Source of the DNA: an uncultured Pelagibacteraceae bacterium | Lineage (GTDB): Bacteria > Pseudomonadota > Alphaproteobacteria > Pelagibacterales > Pelagibacteraceae | DNA length: 64,000 nt | Direction of reading: 5' to 3' | Assembly (NCBI GenBank): GCA_902573065.1 | Contig: CACGHX010000003.1 | Location: 1 to 64,000 of the forward strand | Part shown: one piece after another, positions 29,936 through 41,098 of the stretch | Numbering within the stretch: position 1 is the stretch's first letter | Layout: each line of letters begins with the position of its first letter | The notes under the pieces: model-generated | Databases searched by the model: none | What the model saw: the letters and a program-made list of their open reading frames with translations, nothing else | What the model was told of the DNA's origin: nothing | Program-made: the position numbers and the translations under genes

Positions 29936-30306
29936 TGATTAGAAAATTAAATAGCACAAACTTTAACCATAGACATTTAAGGGTTGGGGAACTGGTAAAA
30001 CAAAATTTAGGCCAAATTTTTTTAAGAAATGAGGCAAAAATACCCTCTTTAAATACAAAACTAGTAACAGTTACCGAGGTAAGGATGAGTTCAGATTTAA
30101 AGTCAGCTAGAGCTTATGTGATACCTTTAGGAGGAAAAGAGACAAAAAGAACTGTAAATACCTTGACTGAATTTTCCCATCTTGTTAGAAAAGCATTGTC
30201 AAAAAAATTGGACATAAAATTTCTTCCAAAATTATACTTTGTCGGAGATGAGTCATTTGATTATGCTGAACGGATTGAAAAGTTGATAAAAAAAAATAGT
30301 GAGTAA
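29935..30306 (+). CDS. rbfA: 30S ribosome-binding factor RbfA
   Basis: LRVGELVKQNLGQIFL, VTVTEVRMSSDLKSARAYV, LSKKLDIKFLPKLYFVGDESFDYAERIEKL. Confidence 0.95.
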   Translation: MIRKLNSTNFNHRHLRVGELVKQNLGQIFLRNEAKIPSLNTKLVTVTEVRMSSDLKSARAYVIPLGGKETKRTVNTLTEFSHLVRKALSKKLDIKFLPKLYFVGDESFDYAERIEKLIKKNSE

Positions 30307-30564
30307 ATGAAATCAAAAAAAGAAATAATCAAATCACTAGCCTCAAACAGTAAAGATGTAGGATCTACTGCAGTTCAAATAGGTCTACTAAGTGAAAAGA
30401 TAAATAGGCTATCAGAACATTTTAAAAATTTTAAAAAAGATAAACATTCTGCAAGGGGACTTACAAAGTCAGTAAATCAAAGAAAAAGACTTTTAAGCTA
30501 TTTGAATAAGAATGATCCAAAAAAATATAACGATGTTTTAAAAAAATTAAATTTAAGAAAATAG
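30307..30564 (+). CDS. rpsO: 30S ribosomal protein S15
   Basis: DVGSTAVQIGLLSEKINRLSEHFKNFKKDKHSARGLTKSVNQRKRLLSYL. Confidence 0.98.
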   Translation: MKSKKEIIKSLASNSKDVGSTAVQIGLLSEKINRLSEHFKNFKKDKHSARGLTKSVNQRKRLLSYLNKNDPKKYNDVLKKLNLRK

Positions 30565-32634
30565 ATGTTTAAAGTAAACAAAGAAGAAATAGATTTTGGT
30601 GGAAAAAAAATAATTTTAGAAACCGGAAAAATTGCTCGACAAGCAGATGGTGCAATTATTGCTACAATGGGGGAAACGGTGGTTATAGCTACTGTTGTCG
30701 GAGCAAAAAAAGCTAATCCTGAGACTGACTATTTTCCATTATCTGTAAATTATCAGGAAAAATATTATGCAGCAGGTAAAATACCGGGAGGATATTTTAA
30801 AAGGGAAGCAAGGCCAACAGAGTCTGAAACTTTGATTTCAAGATTAATTGATAGACCAATAAGACCTTTATTCCCAGAAAGTTTTAGAAATGAAGTTCAA
30901 CTTTTACCAACTGTTCTATCTTATGATAATGAAAATGAAGCTGATATTTTATCAATAATTGCCTCATCAGCAGCTCTATCAATATCTGGATTACCATTTA
31001 AAGGTCCAGTGGGAGCATCAAGAGTAGGATTTATTGAGGGTAAATATGTTCTTAATCCAACAAAGAAAGAATTAGAAAATTCAAAATTAGATTTAGTTGT
31101 TGCAGGAACTAAAGATGCGGTTTTAATGGTAGAGTCAGAAGCATCAGGACTAACTGAAAAAGAAATGTTGGATGCAGTCAAATTTGGTCATGAGGGATTT
31201 ATTTCTGTAATTAAAGGTATAGAAAAATTATCTAAAAAGTGTTCAAAAGAAAAGTGGAAAATTGAAGAAAAAGATTTTAGTAAAGTATCAAAAAAAATTG
31301 AAAAAGAACTTACCAAGGATTTAGAAAAAGCTTTTTCAGAAAAAGACAAAAAAACTAGATCAGATTTAATTAGTCAAGCTGGAGAGAAATGCAAAAGTTT
31401 GTTTGAAGGAGATGAAGATCTTTTAGAACATGAAATAATGTTACAACTGAAAAAACTTGAAAAAAATATTGTTAGAACAAGAATTTTAAAAAATAAAAAA
31501 AGAATTGACGGTAGAGGTTTGTCTGATGTAAGACCTATTAAATGTGAAGTTGGAGTTCTACCAAGGACACATGGATCAGCATTATTTACAAGAGGCGAAA
31601 CTCAAGCTTTAGTGACTACAACTTTAGGTACCACAGATGATGAACAAAGAATTGAAAGTTTAGAAGGTTTAAAAAGACAAAGATTTATGCTCCATTACAA
31701 TTTTCCTCCTTTCTCAGTTGGTGAAACTGGAAGAATTGGAACAGGAAGAAGGGAAGTTGGACATGGAAAATTAGCATGGAGAGCTTTAAATTCCTCTCTT
31801 CCTAAAAAAGAAAACTTTCCATACACACTTCGAATTGTTTCAGAAATTACCGAGTCTAATGGATCCTCCTCAATGGCTACAGTTTGTGGATCTTCACTTG
31901 CATTAATGGATGCAGCAGTTCCAATAGCAGAGCCAGTAGCTGGAATAGCAATGGGATTAATAAAAGAAAAAGATGATTTTTCAATTCTATCTGACATTTT
32001 AGGCGATGAAGATCATCTTGGTGATATGGATTTTAAAGTTGCAGGTACAAAGGATGGTATTACATCACTACAAATGGATATAAAGATTACAGGTATTACA
32101 TTTGAAATTATGGAAAAAGCACTTGATCAAGCAAAAGACGGAAGAGTTCATATTTTAAATGAAATGAACAAAACTATTAAGTCTTCAAGAAAAGAAGTTG
32201 GAAAACACACACCAAAAATGGAGACTATTAAAGTTGATAAAAAAGATATTGCAACTGTTATTGGTAAAGGTGGAGCGACTATTAGAGAAATCGTAGAAAA
32301 ATCTGGAGCAAAAGTAGACGTTAAAGACACAGGCGAAGTTACAGTAGCAGCTGCCAATGAAGAAATCCGAAAGATTGCAGTACAAATGATTAACGACCTT
32401 GTTGCAAAACCTGAGATGGGAAAAACATATAAAGGTAAAGTAGTAAAAATCATGGAATTTGGTGCCTTCGTAAACTTTTTAGGTAAACAAGATGGTCTTG
32501 TTCATATTTCTCAATTAGCAGCTAAAAGAGTTCAAAAAGTAACTGACGTTGTAAAAGAAGGTGATGAAGTTTCCGTAAAAGTAATTGGATTTGACAGAGG
32601 TAAAGTTAAACTTTCTATAAAAGAAGCTTCTTAA
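30565..32634 (+). CDS. pnp: Polyribonucleotide nucleotidyltransferase
   Basis: [42 protein letters not shown] and S1 domains. Confidence 0.99.
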   Translation: MFKVNKEEIDFGGKKIILETGKIARQADGAIIATMGETVVIATVVGAKKANPETDYFPLSVNYQEKYYAAGKIPGGYFKREARPTESETLISRLIDRPIRPLFPESFRNEVQLLPTVLSYDNENEADILSIIASSAALSISGLPFKGPVGASRVGFIEGKYVLNPTKKELENSKLDLVVAGTKDAVLMVESEASGLTEKEMLDAVKFGHEGFISVIKGIEKLSKKCSKEKWKIEEKDFSKVSKKIEKELTKDLEKAFSEKDKKTRSDLISQAGEKCKSLFEGDEDLLEHEIMLQLKKLEKNIVRTRILKNKKRIDGRGLSDVRPIKCEVGVLPRTHGSALFTRGETQALVTTTLGTTDDEQRIESLEGLKRQRFMLHYNFPPFSVGETGRIGTGRREVGHGKLAWRALNSSLPKKENFPYTLRIVSEITESNGSSSMATVCGSSLALMDAAVPIAEPVAGIAMGLIKEKDDFSILSDILGDEDHLGDMDFKVAGTKDGITSLQMDIKITGITFEIMEKALDQAKDGRVHILNEMNKTIKSSRKEVGKHTPKMETIKVDKKDIATVIGKGGATIREIVEKSGAKVDVKDTGEVTVAAANEEIRKIAVQMINDLVAKPEMGKTYKGKVVKIMEFGAFVNFLGKQDGLVHISQLAAKRVQKVTDVVKEGDEVSVKVIGFDRGKVKLSIKEAS

Positions 32635-33149
32635 ATTTTATATTCAAAATTTTGAGTTTTTTCATTAACACTTAATTCTCGAGCTCCATTTCTTAAGTGA
32701 AAATTACGTGCCATTTCTGTTAGAGGAGATAAAGTAACTAATCTATTTAAATGATTTGATTTTTTTATTTTTTTAAACACTTCTTTAACAATTAATTTTC
32801 CTCCACCTTTTTTCTTTGACCAAACAGTATAAGCTATTGCTATTTTTCCAATATTATCATTTCGCCAAGATACGCTCTGTAAATGAGCATCCTTAGTCAT
32901 CAAGTCAAATTCTTCAATTGTTTTTGGAATTTCATTTGTATAACCAAAACACATTATTGCACATATTTCTTTTTTATACTTAACGCCAAATATTTTCCTA
33001 CCATGACTAGTTCTAAATTTTATATCTAATTCAGGTCTGATTGGATCTTCTTTAGTGTTACAGGTCTCAAGTTCAACAAGCTCGGCTCCTTTAATCCAAT
33101 CAAAAAAATTTTCAAATTTTTCCCTAATTTTTTTATTTAATTTAGACAT
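32631..33149 (-). CDS. Conserved hypothetical protein, possible GNAT-fold acetyltransferase
   Basis: [20 protein letters not shown]...[20 protein letters not shown] weakly resembles GNAT; closely packed with neighbours. Confidence 0.45.
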   Translation of the reverse strand: MSKLNKKIREKFENFFDWIKGAELVELETCNTKEDPIRPELDIKFRTSHGRKIFGVKYKKEICAIMCFGYTNEIPKTIEEFDLMTKDAHLQSVSWRNDNIGKIAIAYTVWSKKKGGGKLIVKEVFKKIKKSNHLNRLVTLSPLTEMARNFHLRNGARELSVNEKTQNFEYKI

Positions 33150-33164
33150 TTTTGATTAAAATTA

Positions 33165-33950
33165 TTATGTAATATTTTTAGGATCAGGCATTCCTGCTTT
33201 ATTGTAACCAGCATCAACATAATGTATTTCACCAGTAACACCAGCGGCAAGATCACTTAGTAAGTAAAGTGCGGATTTTCCTACATCATCAATATCAACA
33301 TTTCTTTTTAAAAATGAGTGATCTGAACTCCATTTATATAAAAACTTTGCATCACCAATAGCTGATGCCGCTAAAGTTTTTATTGGTCCAGCACTTATTG
33401 CATTTACTCTAATTCCTTTTACACCTAAGTCTCTTGAAATATATTTTACACTTGACTCAAGAGCAGCTTTACAAACACCCATTACATTGTAGTTAGGTAT
33501 TACTTTAGTGGACTCGTATGTCAAAGTTAACATACTCGATCCATTTTTCATTATTTTTGATGCCTCTTTAGCTATCTCAGTGAATGAAAAACATGATACC
33601 AACATGCTTTTTGTAAAATTTTCTCTTGAGGTATCAATATACTGACCTGATAATTCTGCTCTATCCGAAAATGCAATTGCATGAACTACGAAATCAATTT
33701 GTGCCCACTTTTTTTTTATTTCCTCAAATGTTTTTTTAATATCATCTTTATTTTCTACATTACAATCTAAAAGGAATTTTGAATTAACAGACTCAGCTAG
33801 AGGCGTAACTCTTTTTTTTAGTGCGTCTCCAAGATATGTAAAAGCAAGCTCGGCTCCATTTTCTGAGAGTTTTTTTGCTATGCCCCAAGCTATAGATCGC
33901 TCATTAGCAACACCCATTATTAAACCTTTTTTACCTTTAACTAGATCCAT
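33165..33950 (-). CDS. fabI: Enoyl-[acyl-carrier-protein] reductase (NADH)
   Basis: KKGLIMGVANERSIAWGIAKKL, NVMGVCKAALESSVKYISRDLGVKGIRVNAISAGPIKTLAASAI. Confidence 0.97.
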   Translation of the reverse strand: MDLVKGKKGLIMGVANERSIAWGIAKKLSENGAELAFTYLGDALKKRVTPLAESVNSKFLLDCNVENKDDIKKTFEEIKKKWAQIDFVVHAIAFSDRAELSGQYIDTSRENFTKSMLVSCFSFTEIAKEASKIMKNGSSMLTLTYESTKVIPNYNVMGVCKAALESSVKYISRDLGVKGIRVNAISAGPIKTLAASAIGDAKFLYKWSSDHSFLKRNVDIDDVGKSALYLLSDLAAGVTGEIHYVDAGYNKAGMPDPKNIT

Positions 33951-35164
33951 TATTCAATCTTTTCAAAAATCAAAGTTGCGTTAGTTCCACCAAAACCAAA
34001 GCTATTAGACATTACGGAATTCAATTTCACATCTTTTTCAACCTTTGTAACAATTGGAAAACTCTTAGCTTCATCATCCATTTCATTTACATTTGCTGAG
34101 GCAGCAATAAAATTATTTTTCATCATTATTAATGAATAAATTGCTTCATGAACTGAAGCTGCACCCAGTGGGTGTCCAGAAAGAGATTTGGTTGAACTTA
34201 TTTTTGGAACATTATCTTTAAAAGCACCTTTTATCGCTTTTAACTCTGTTATATCTCCCACAGGAGTCGAAGTTCCATGAGCATTTATATAATCAACTTT
34301 ATTACGAGTTGTCTTTAGTGCTAAATTCATACAACGAGTCGCTCCCTCACCAGATGGCGCAACCATATCATAACCATCTGAAGTAGCTCCATAACCAGTG
34401 AGTTCAGCATAAATTTTTGCTCCTCTCGATTTTGCGTGTTCTAATTCTTCCAAAACTAAAACTCCTGCCCCCCCAGCTATTACAAATCCATCTCTAGTTT
34501 TATCGTAAGGTCTAGATGCTTTTTGAGGATTGTCGTTATATTTAGAAGATAACGCAGTCATAGCATCGAACATTGCTGTCATTGCAAAATGTATTTCATC
34601 ACTACCACCAGCAAATATAACTTTTTGTTTTCCAAATTGGATGAGTTCCATTGCATTTCCAATGCAATGCCCACTAGTCGCACAAGCAGAACTAATTGTA
34701 TAGTTAACACCTTTTATTTTAAAAGGAACAGCCAAGGTTGCCGAAGCAGTGCTTGCCATCGTCCTTGGAACAATAAATGGCCCCATTTTTTTTGGATTTT
34801 TTTCTCTTGTTTTGTCCGCAGCTAAAATTACATTTTCTATAGAGGGACCCCCTGATCCCATGACCATACCAGAATTTACATGACTTATATCTTTGTCCTC
34901 CAAACCAGAGTCACTAATAGCCTCTTTCATCGCTACATAATTATATGCTGATCCATTTCCCATAAATCTTAAAGCTTTTCTATCAACATAATCAGCAAGT
35001 TTAATATTTGGTTTTCCATGGACGTGGCTTTTTAAATTGTGTTCTTTATACTCTTCTGCAAAAGAAATTCCTGATTTGTTTTTTATAAGAGATTCGTAAA
35101 CTTCTTTTTGATTGTTACCTAAACAAGAAACAATTCCAATACCCGTTACAACGACTCTCTTCAT
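33950..35164 (-). CDS. fabB: 3-oxoacyl-ACP synthase I
   Basis: RRVVVTGIG-type start, ISSACATSGHCIGNAMELI, NAHGTSTPVGD, SLSGHPLGAASVHE; follows fabA. Confidence 0.95.
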   Translation of the reverse strand: MKRVVVTGIGIVSCLGNNQKEVYESLIKNKSGISFAEEYKEHNLKSHVHGKPNIKLADYVDRKALRFMGNGSAYNYVAMKEAISDSGLEDKDISHVNSGMVMGSGGPSIENVILAADKTREKNPKKMGPFIVPRTMASTASATLAVPFKIKGVNYTISSACATSGHCIGNAMELIQFGKQKVIFAGGSDEIHFAMTAMFDAMTALSSKYNDNPQKASRPYDKTRDGFVIAGGAGVLVLEELEHAKSRGAKIYAELTGYGATSDGYDMVAPSGEGATRCMNLALKTTRNKVDYINAHGTSTPVGDITELKAIKGAFKDNVPKISSTKSLSGHPLGAASVHEAIYSLIMMKNNFIAASANVNEMDDEAKSFPIVTKVEKDVKLNSVMSNSFGFGGTNATLIFEKIE

Positions 35165-35667
35165 TGCTTATAAACTCCAACTTTTAAATTTTCCGCAGTA
35201 TATATCTGCTTATCATCAGCTTTTAAAATACCATCTGCAAAACCAACAGTTCCACCTTCTGTTTTTAAAACTTTTTTCATATTAACTTCATAAGTTGCCA
35301 TTTTAACTTTTTTTATAACTTCTCCTGTAAATCTAACAGAATTTACGCCTAAAGCACGTCCTTTACCTGGTTCACCCATCCATCCTAAGTAAAACCCAAC
35401 TAATTGCCACATTGCATCTAATCCAAGACACCCAGGCATCACAGGATCACTTTTGAAATGACAATCAAAGAACCACATATTATCCTTAATATCTAATTCA
35501 GCTTTTATTATACCCTTTTTAAATTTTCCCTCACCCGATTGAATTTGAGTAATTCTGTCAAACATCAACATTGGAGGCGATGGTAAACGCGCATTCCCTT
35601 CGCCGAAAAGGACGCCATTCGCGCAGTCAATTAATTCGTTGTAGTTGTAATTGTTTTTTTGTTTCAT
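35161..35667 (-). CDS. fabA: 3-hydroxydecanoyl-ACP dehydratase
   Basis: LPSPPMLMFDRI, FFDCHFKSDPVMPGCLGLDAMWQLVGFYLGW; likely start MKQKNNYN at 35667. Confidence 0.97.
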   Translation of the reverse strand: MKQKNNYNYNELIDCANGVLFGEGNARLPSPPMLMFDRITQIQSGEGKFKKGIIKAELDIKDNMWFFDCHFKSDPVMPGCLGLDAMWQLVGFYLGWMGEPGKGRALGVNSVRFTGEVIKKVKMATYEVNMKKVLKTEGGTVGFADGILKADDKQIYTAENLKVGVYKQ

Positions 35668-35738
35668 TTTGAAAGCTAACAATTGCTTGAGTTTTTATCA
35701 ATATCATATATAAAATTGAAAAATTATACAGTAAGTTA

Positions 35739-36161
35739 ATGCATAAAATGAACAGCAAAAACAAGACTTTTATAGACAAACTCAGATCTTCAGGTCTCAG
35801 ACCTACAAATCAAAGAGTGGAAATAAGCAAATTTCTTTTCAATAGAAAAAAAACATTTCATTTCACAGTTGAAGAATTAAAAAATTCTATGAATTTAAAA
35901 AGGTCAAAAAAAATTTCTACTGCTACTTTTTATAACACAGTGCATGCACTAAAAAGCGCAGGGTATCTAAAGGAATTCTCTTTGGAAAATAATACCTCGT
36001 ATTATGATACTAATATTAAATCTCATCATCACTTTTTTGACAATGGGAAAGTGATTGATATTAAGAGCGACAAAATTACCTTTCATAAACTTCCAGATGC
36101 GCCAAAAGGCAAGAAAATCAAAAACGTTGAAGTTGTAATAAGATTAGAAAATAATAATTAA
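35739..36161 (+). CDS. irr: Irr-type Fur-family transcriptional regulator
   Basis: GLRPTNQRVEISKFLF, ISTATFYNTVHALKSAGYLKE, KSHHHFFDNGKVIDI; no C-terminal CxxC; divergent to fabA-fabB-fabI. Confidence 0.86.
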   Translation: MHKMNSKNKTFIDKLRSSGLRPTNQRVEISKFLFNRKKTFHFTVEELKNSMNLKRSKKISTATFYNTVHALKSAGYLKEFSLENNTSYYDTNIKSHHHFFDNGKVIDIKSDKITFHKLPDAPKGKKIKNVEVVIRLENNN

Positions 36162-36184
36162 TCCAAAAAAAAGATCTTGTTGTA

Positions 36185-36225
36185 TTGACACATACTTTAG
36201 AATAATTATAAACTAGTTATAATTA
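36185..36225 (+). promoter_or_regulatory. katG promoter with Irr-box-like element and inverted repeat
   Basis: TTGACA (36185-36190), 16 nt, TATAAA (36207-36212); TTTAGAA-TAA-TTATAAA (36196-36212); TAATTATAA-ACTAG-TTATAATTA (36203-36225). Confidence 0.65.
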
Positions 36226-36226
36226 A

Positions 36227-38416
<2,190 letters not shown>

Positions 38417-38417
38417 A

Positions 38418-38672
38418 ATGACAGAATTAACATCAGGTATATTTAATGCTTCAAAAAAAGTCTACACTTCAAATAAAGGGTCTATATTAAGAACGATTGT
38501 TTACACAATTGGTCATTTCGCAATTGCAATCACTGTTTTAATGTTGGTTGCAGATGTATCTTTCTACATAGCATTAACAGATGCAATTGTTGAGCCACTT
38601 GCAAATTCTGTATGGTATTTTATTTTGGATAAGTTTTGGACTGCAAAAGTAATGAAAAAATCTAAAAACTAA
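38418..38672 (+). CDS. Small DUF2061-type membrane protein
   Basis: ILRTIVYTIGHFAIAITVLMLVADVSFYIALTDAIVEPLANSVWYFILDKFW; starts 1 nt after katG. Confidence 0.72.
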   Translation: MTELTSGIFNASKKVYTSNKGSILRTIVYTIGHFAIAITVLMLVADVSFYIALTDAIVEPLANSVWYFILDKFWTAKVMKKSKN

Positions 38673-39121
38673 AGTCTTCCTTTTAAGTTTTGTTTTTTTA
38701 TCCAACCTGAATATTTACCTGTTTTAACTTTACACCAATTATTTTTACATTTTTTAATCAAACACAATCTTCCTATCTCTAGCATTGCCAGAGGTTTTGA
38801 ATATATGGATGGTCGTTGAAACAGTATTGAATTATCTAAAATATTAAATGCTGCCTTTTTCTTTGACAATTGTGACCAATGTATCCATCCAGAGTTATTT
38901 TCATGATCTAAAATTTTTCTCCAATTATCTGATTTATCTAAAACTAATATTGGTAAAAATTTTTTTTCATAAACTATCTTTACTGGATAATCAAAAGATG
39001 GACCTTGTCTTAGGTTAACCTTATCATTTCTTAGTGTAAGATAATAACTCTCATCAGCAAAAGAAAGAGAATTTAAGAATACAATTATATAAGCTAAGAC
39101 TATTTTACTTACCCAAGACAT
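38669..39121 (-). CDS. SH3-domain exported protein
   Basis: Signal peptide; DKVNLRQGPSFDYPVKIVYEKKFLPILVLDKSDNWRKI; CLIKKCKNNWCKVKTGKYSGWIKKQNL. Confidence 0.85.
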   Translation of the reverse strand: MSWVSKIVLAYIIVFLNSLSFADESYYLTLRNDKVNLRQGPSFDYPVKIVYEKKFLPILVLDKSDNWRKILDHENNSGWIHWSQLSKKKAAFNILDNSILFQRPSIYSKPLAMLEIGRLCLIKKCKNNWCKVKTGKYSGWIKKQNLKGRL

Positions 39122-39863
39122 GTAAATGATTTCTACAACTTGAATTTTTTTTTAATTTTACTTTTCTAAAGTTTAAATCAAGAGCATTAAATATCATAAT
39201 TTCATTTTTTAAAGGTTTCCCAATATTCAAAATAGATTTAACAACCTCATTGGCTTGCAATGAACCTGCAATACCTGCTAAAGTTGACATTATCCCCTCA
39301 CTTTCGCAATTTTGATTGATCGATGGTAAACTTGGCATAAAACATCTTAAACATGGTCCATCTTTTCTAAAATCAAAATTAAAAATATGACCATCATATT
39401 TGCTAATAGCTGATGAAATTAAAACTTTTTTATATTTAATACAATAATCGTTTATTAATAGTCTAGATTTGAAATTATCAGTACCATCACAAATAAAATC
39501 ATAATTTTTTGCAATCTTGTGAATATTTTCTTTATTAATTTTTTTTAAAAAAGTTTTCACGAGTATTTTTTTGTTAATTCTCTTAATAAAATTTTTTGAG
39601 ACCATTACTTTAAATTTTCCTAAATCTTTTTTTGTAAAAAGCACTTGCCTACTTAAATTTGAGATTTCAACTTTATCGTTATCAGCAATACCTAAATTAC
39701 CTACCCCTGAGTAAGATAAATAAAGCATTAATGGACAACCCAATCCTCCAGCACCAACTACTAAAACTTTTGAATTAAAAAGTTTTTTTTGACCTGATAT
39801 GCCAATATTTTTAAGGATTAGTTGGCGAGAATACTTTTTAAGTTCAGAGCTATTTAATTCCAT
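39105..39863 (-). CDS. ThiF/MoeB/HesA-family adenylyltransferase
   Basis: YSRQLILKNIGISGQKKLFNSKVLVVGAGGLGCPLMLYLSYSGVG, NLSRQVLF, CDGTDNFKSRLLIND, CLRCF. Confidence 0.93.
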   Translation of the reverse strand: MELNSSELKKYSRQLILKNIGISGQKKLFNSKVLVVGAGGLGCPLMLYLSYSGVGNLGIADNDKVEISNLSRQVLFTKKDLGKFKVMVSKNFIKRINKKILVKTFLKKINKENIHKIAKNYDFICDGTDNFKSRLLINDYCIKYKKVLISSAISKYDGHIFNFDFRKDGPCLRCFMPSLPSINQNCESEGIMSTLAGIAGSLQANEVVKSILNIGKPLKNEIMIFNALDLNFRKVKLKKNSSCRNHLHVLGK

Positions 39864-39865
39864 TA

Positions 39866-41092
39866 TTAATTTAATCTTTTTTTAATATCTAAAAAAGAAT
39901 TAATTATTTTTTTGGCTATTATAGAAGCTATAAATTTTTTTGAACCTTTCTTAATTTTTTGGATTTCACCATTATTTTCGATAATCGTAACTTCATTGAA
40001 ATCTACGTTAAAACCCGTTTCTTTACTTGATACGTCATTCGCTACAACAATATCGCAATGTTTCTCATGCATCTTTTCAATAGAATTTTTAATAATATTT
40101 TCGGTTTCTGCAGAAAAACCAACTAAAAGTTTTGGTCTATGTCTATTATTTTTCCCTAAAAATTCTAATATATCAGGATTTTGCTCTAATTGAATTTTAT
40201 CTAAATTTATTTTCTTTTTTAATTTTTGTTTATTTTTCATAACTGGTTTAAAATCTGAAACAGCTGCTGTACACACAGCGATATCGGTTGGTAAAGTTTT
40301 TTTTATTTCATTAAACATTTGTTTACCCGAGATTATTTTTTTAACTTTAATTTCATTTGAGTAATTAATATTTGTTGGTCCTGATATTAAAGTAGTTTTA
40401 ATTCCTAGCCTAGATAGTTCTAGAGCAATTTCGTAACCTTGTTTTCCACTAGACTCATTTGATATGTATCTCACTGGGTCAATATATTCACGTGTAGGAC
40501 CAGCTGTTACAGTTGCTCGTATATTTTTCTTTTTAAAATAATCTTTTTGTTTAAAAAAATTTTCTAAATATGAAATTATCTGTCTTGGACTAGACATTTT
40601 ACCTTTTCCATACTCACCACAAGCCATCTCACCATCTTGAGGACCTATAAACTTATAACCATACTTAAATAAAGTATTTAAATTTTTTTGTGTGGCTTTA
40701 TGTTCCCACATTCTTACATTCATAGCAGGAACTAGAAAGGTTTCTTTATCTGAGGCAAGAATGACTGTTGTAGCTAAGTCATCAGCAGAGCCTCTTGAAA
40801 GTTTTGACATAAAATTTGCAGTCGCAGGAAGAACTAGAATCGTATCAGCCCAACGAGAGAGAGCAATATGATCCATTTTTCCGTTATTTTTTTCACTAAA
40901 TGTATCCTCAAAAACTCTACTTTTTGATAAAGAAGAAATAGACAAAGAAGTAACAAATTTCTTTCCAGTTTTAGTTAAGATTACTTTTATAGAACAACTT
41001 TTTCTTTGTAATAATCTTATCAAGTCTAAAGATTTATAGGCAGATATTCCACCTCCTATAATTAGTAATATTTTTTTATTTTTTAAATTCAT
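39866..41092 (-). CDS. coaBC: Bifunctional phosphopantothenoylcysteine decarboxylase / phosphopantothenate-cysteine ligase
   Basis: KKILLIIGGGISAYKSLDLIRLL, PAMNVRMWEH, ATVTAGPTREYIDPVRYISNESSGKQGYEIA. Confidence 0.97.
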   Translation of the reverse strand: MNLKNKKILLIIGGGISAYKSLDLIRLLQRKSCSIKVILTKTGKKFVTSLSISSLSKSRVFEDTFSEKNNGKMDHIALSRWADTILVLPATANFMSKLSRGSADDLATTVILASDKETFLVPAMNVRMWEHKATQKNLNTLFKYGYKFIGPQDGEMACGEYGKGKMSSPRQIISYLENFFKQKDYFKKKNIRATVTAGPTREYIDPVRYISNESSGKQGYEIALELSRLGIKTTLISGPTNINYSNEIKVKKIISGKQMFNEIKKTLPTDIAVCTAAVSDFKPVMKNKQKLKKKINLDKIQLEQNPDILEFLGKNNRHRPKLLVGFSAETENIIKNSIEKMHEKHCDIVVANDVSSKETGFNVDFNEVTIIENNGEIQKIKKGSKKFIASIIAKKIINSFLDIKKRLN

Positions 41093-41098
41093 AAATTA

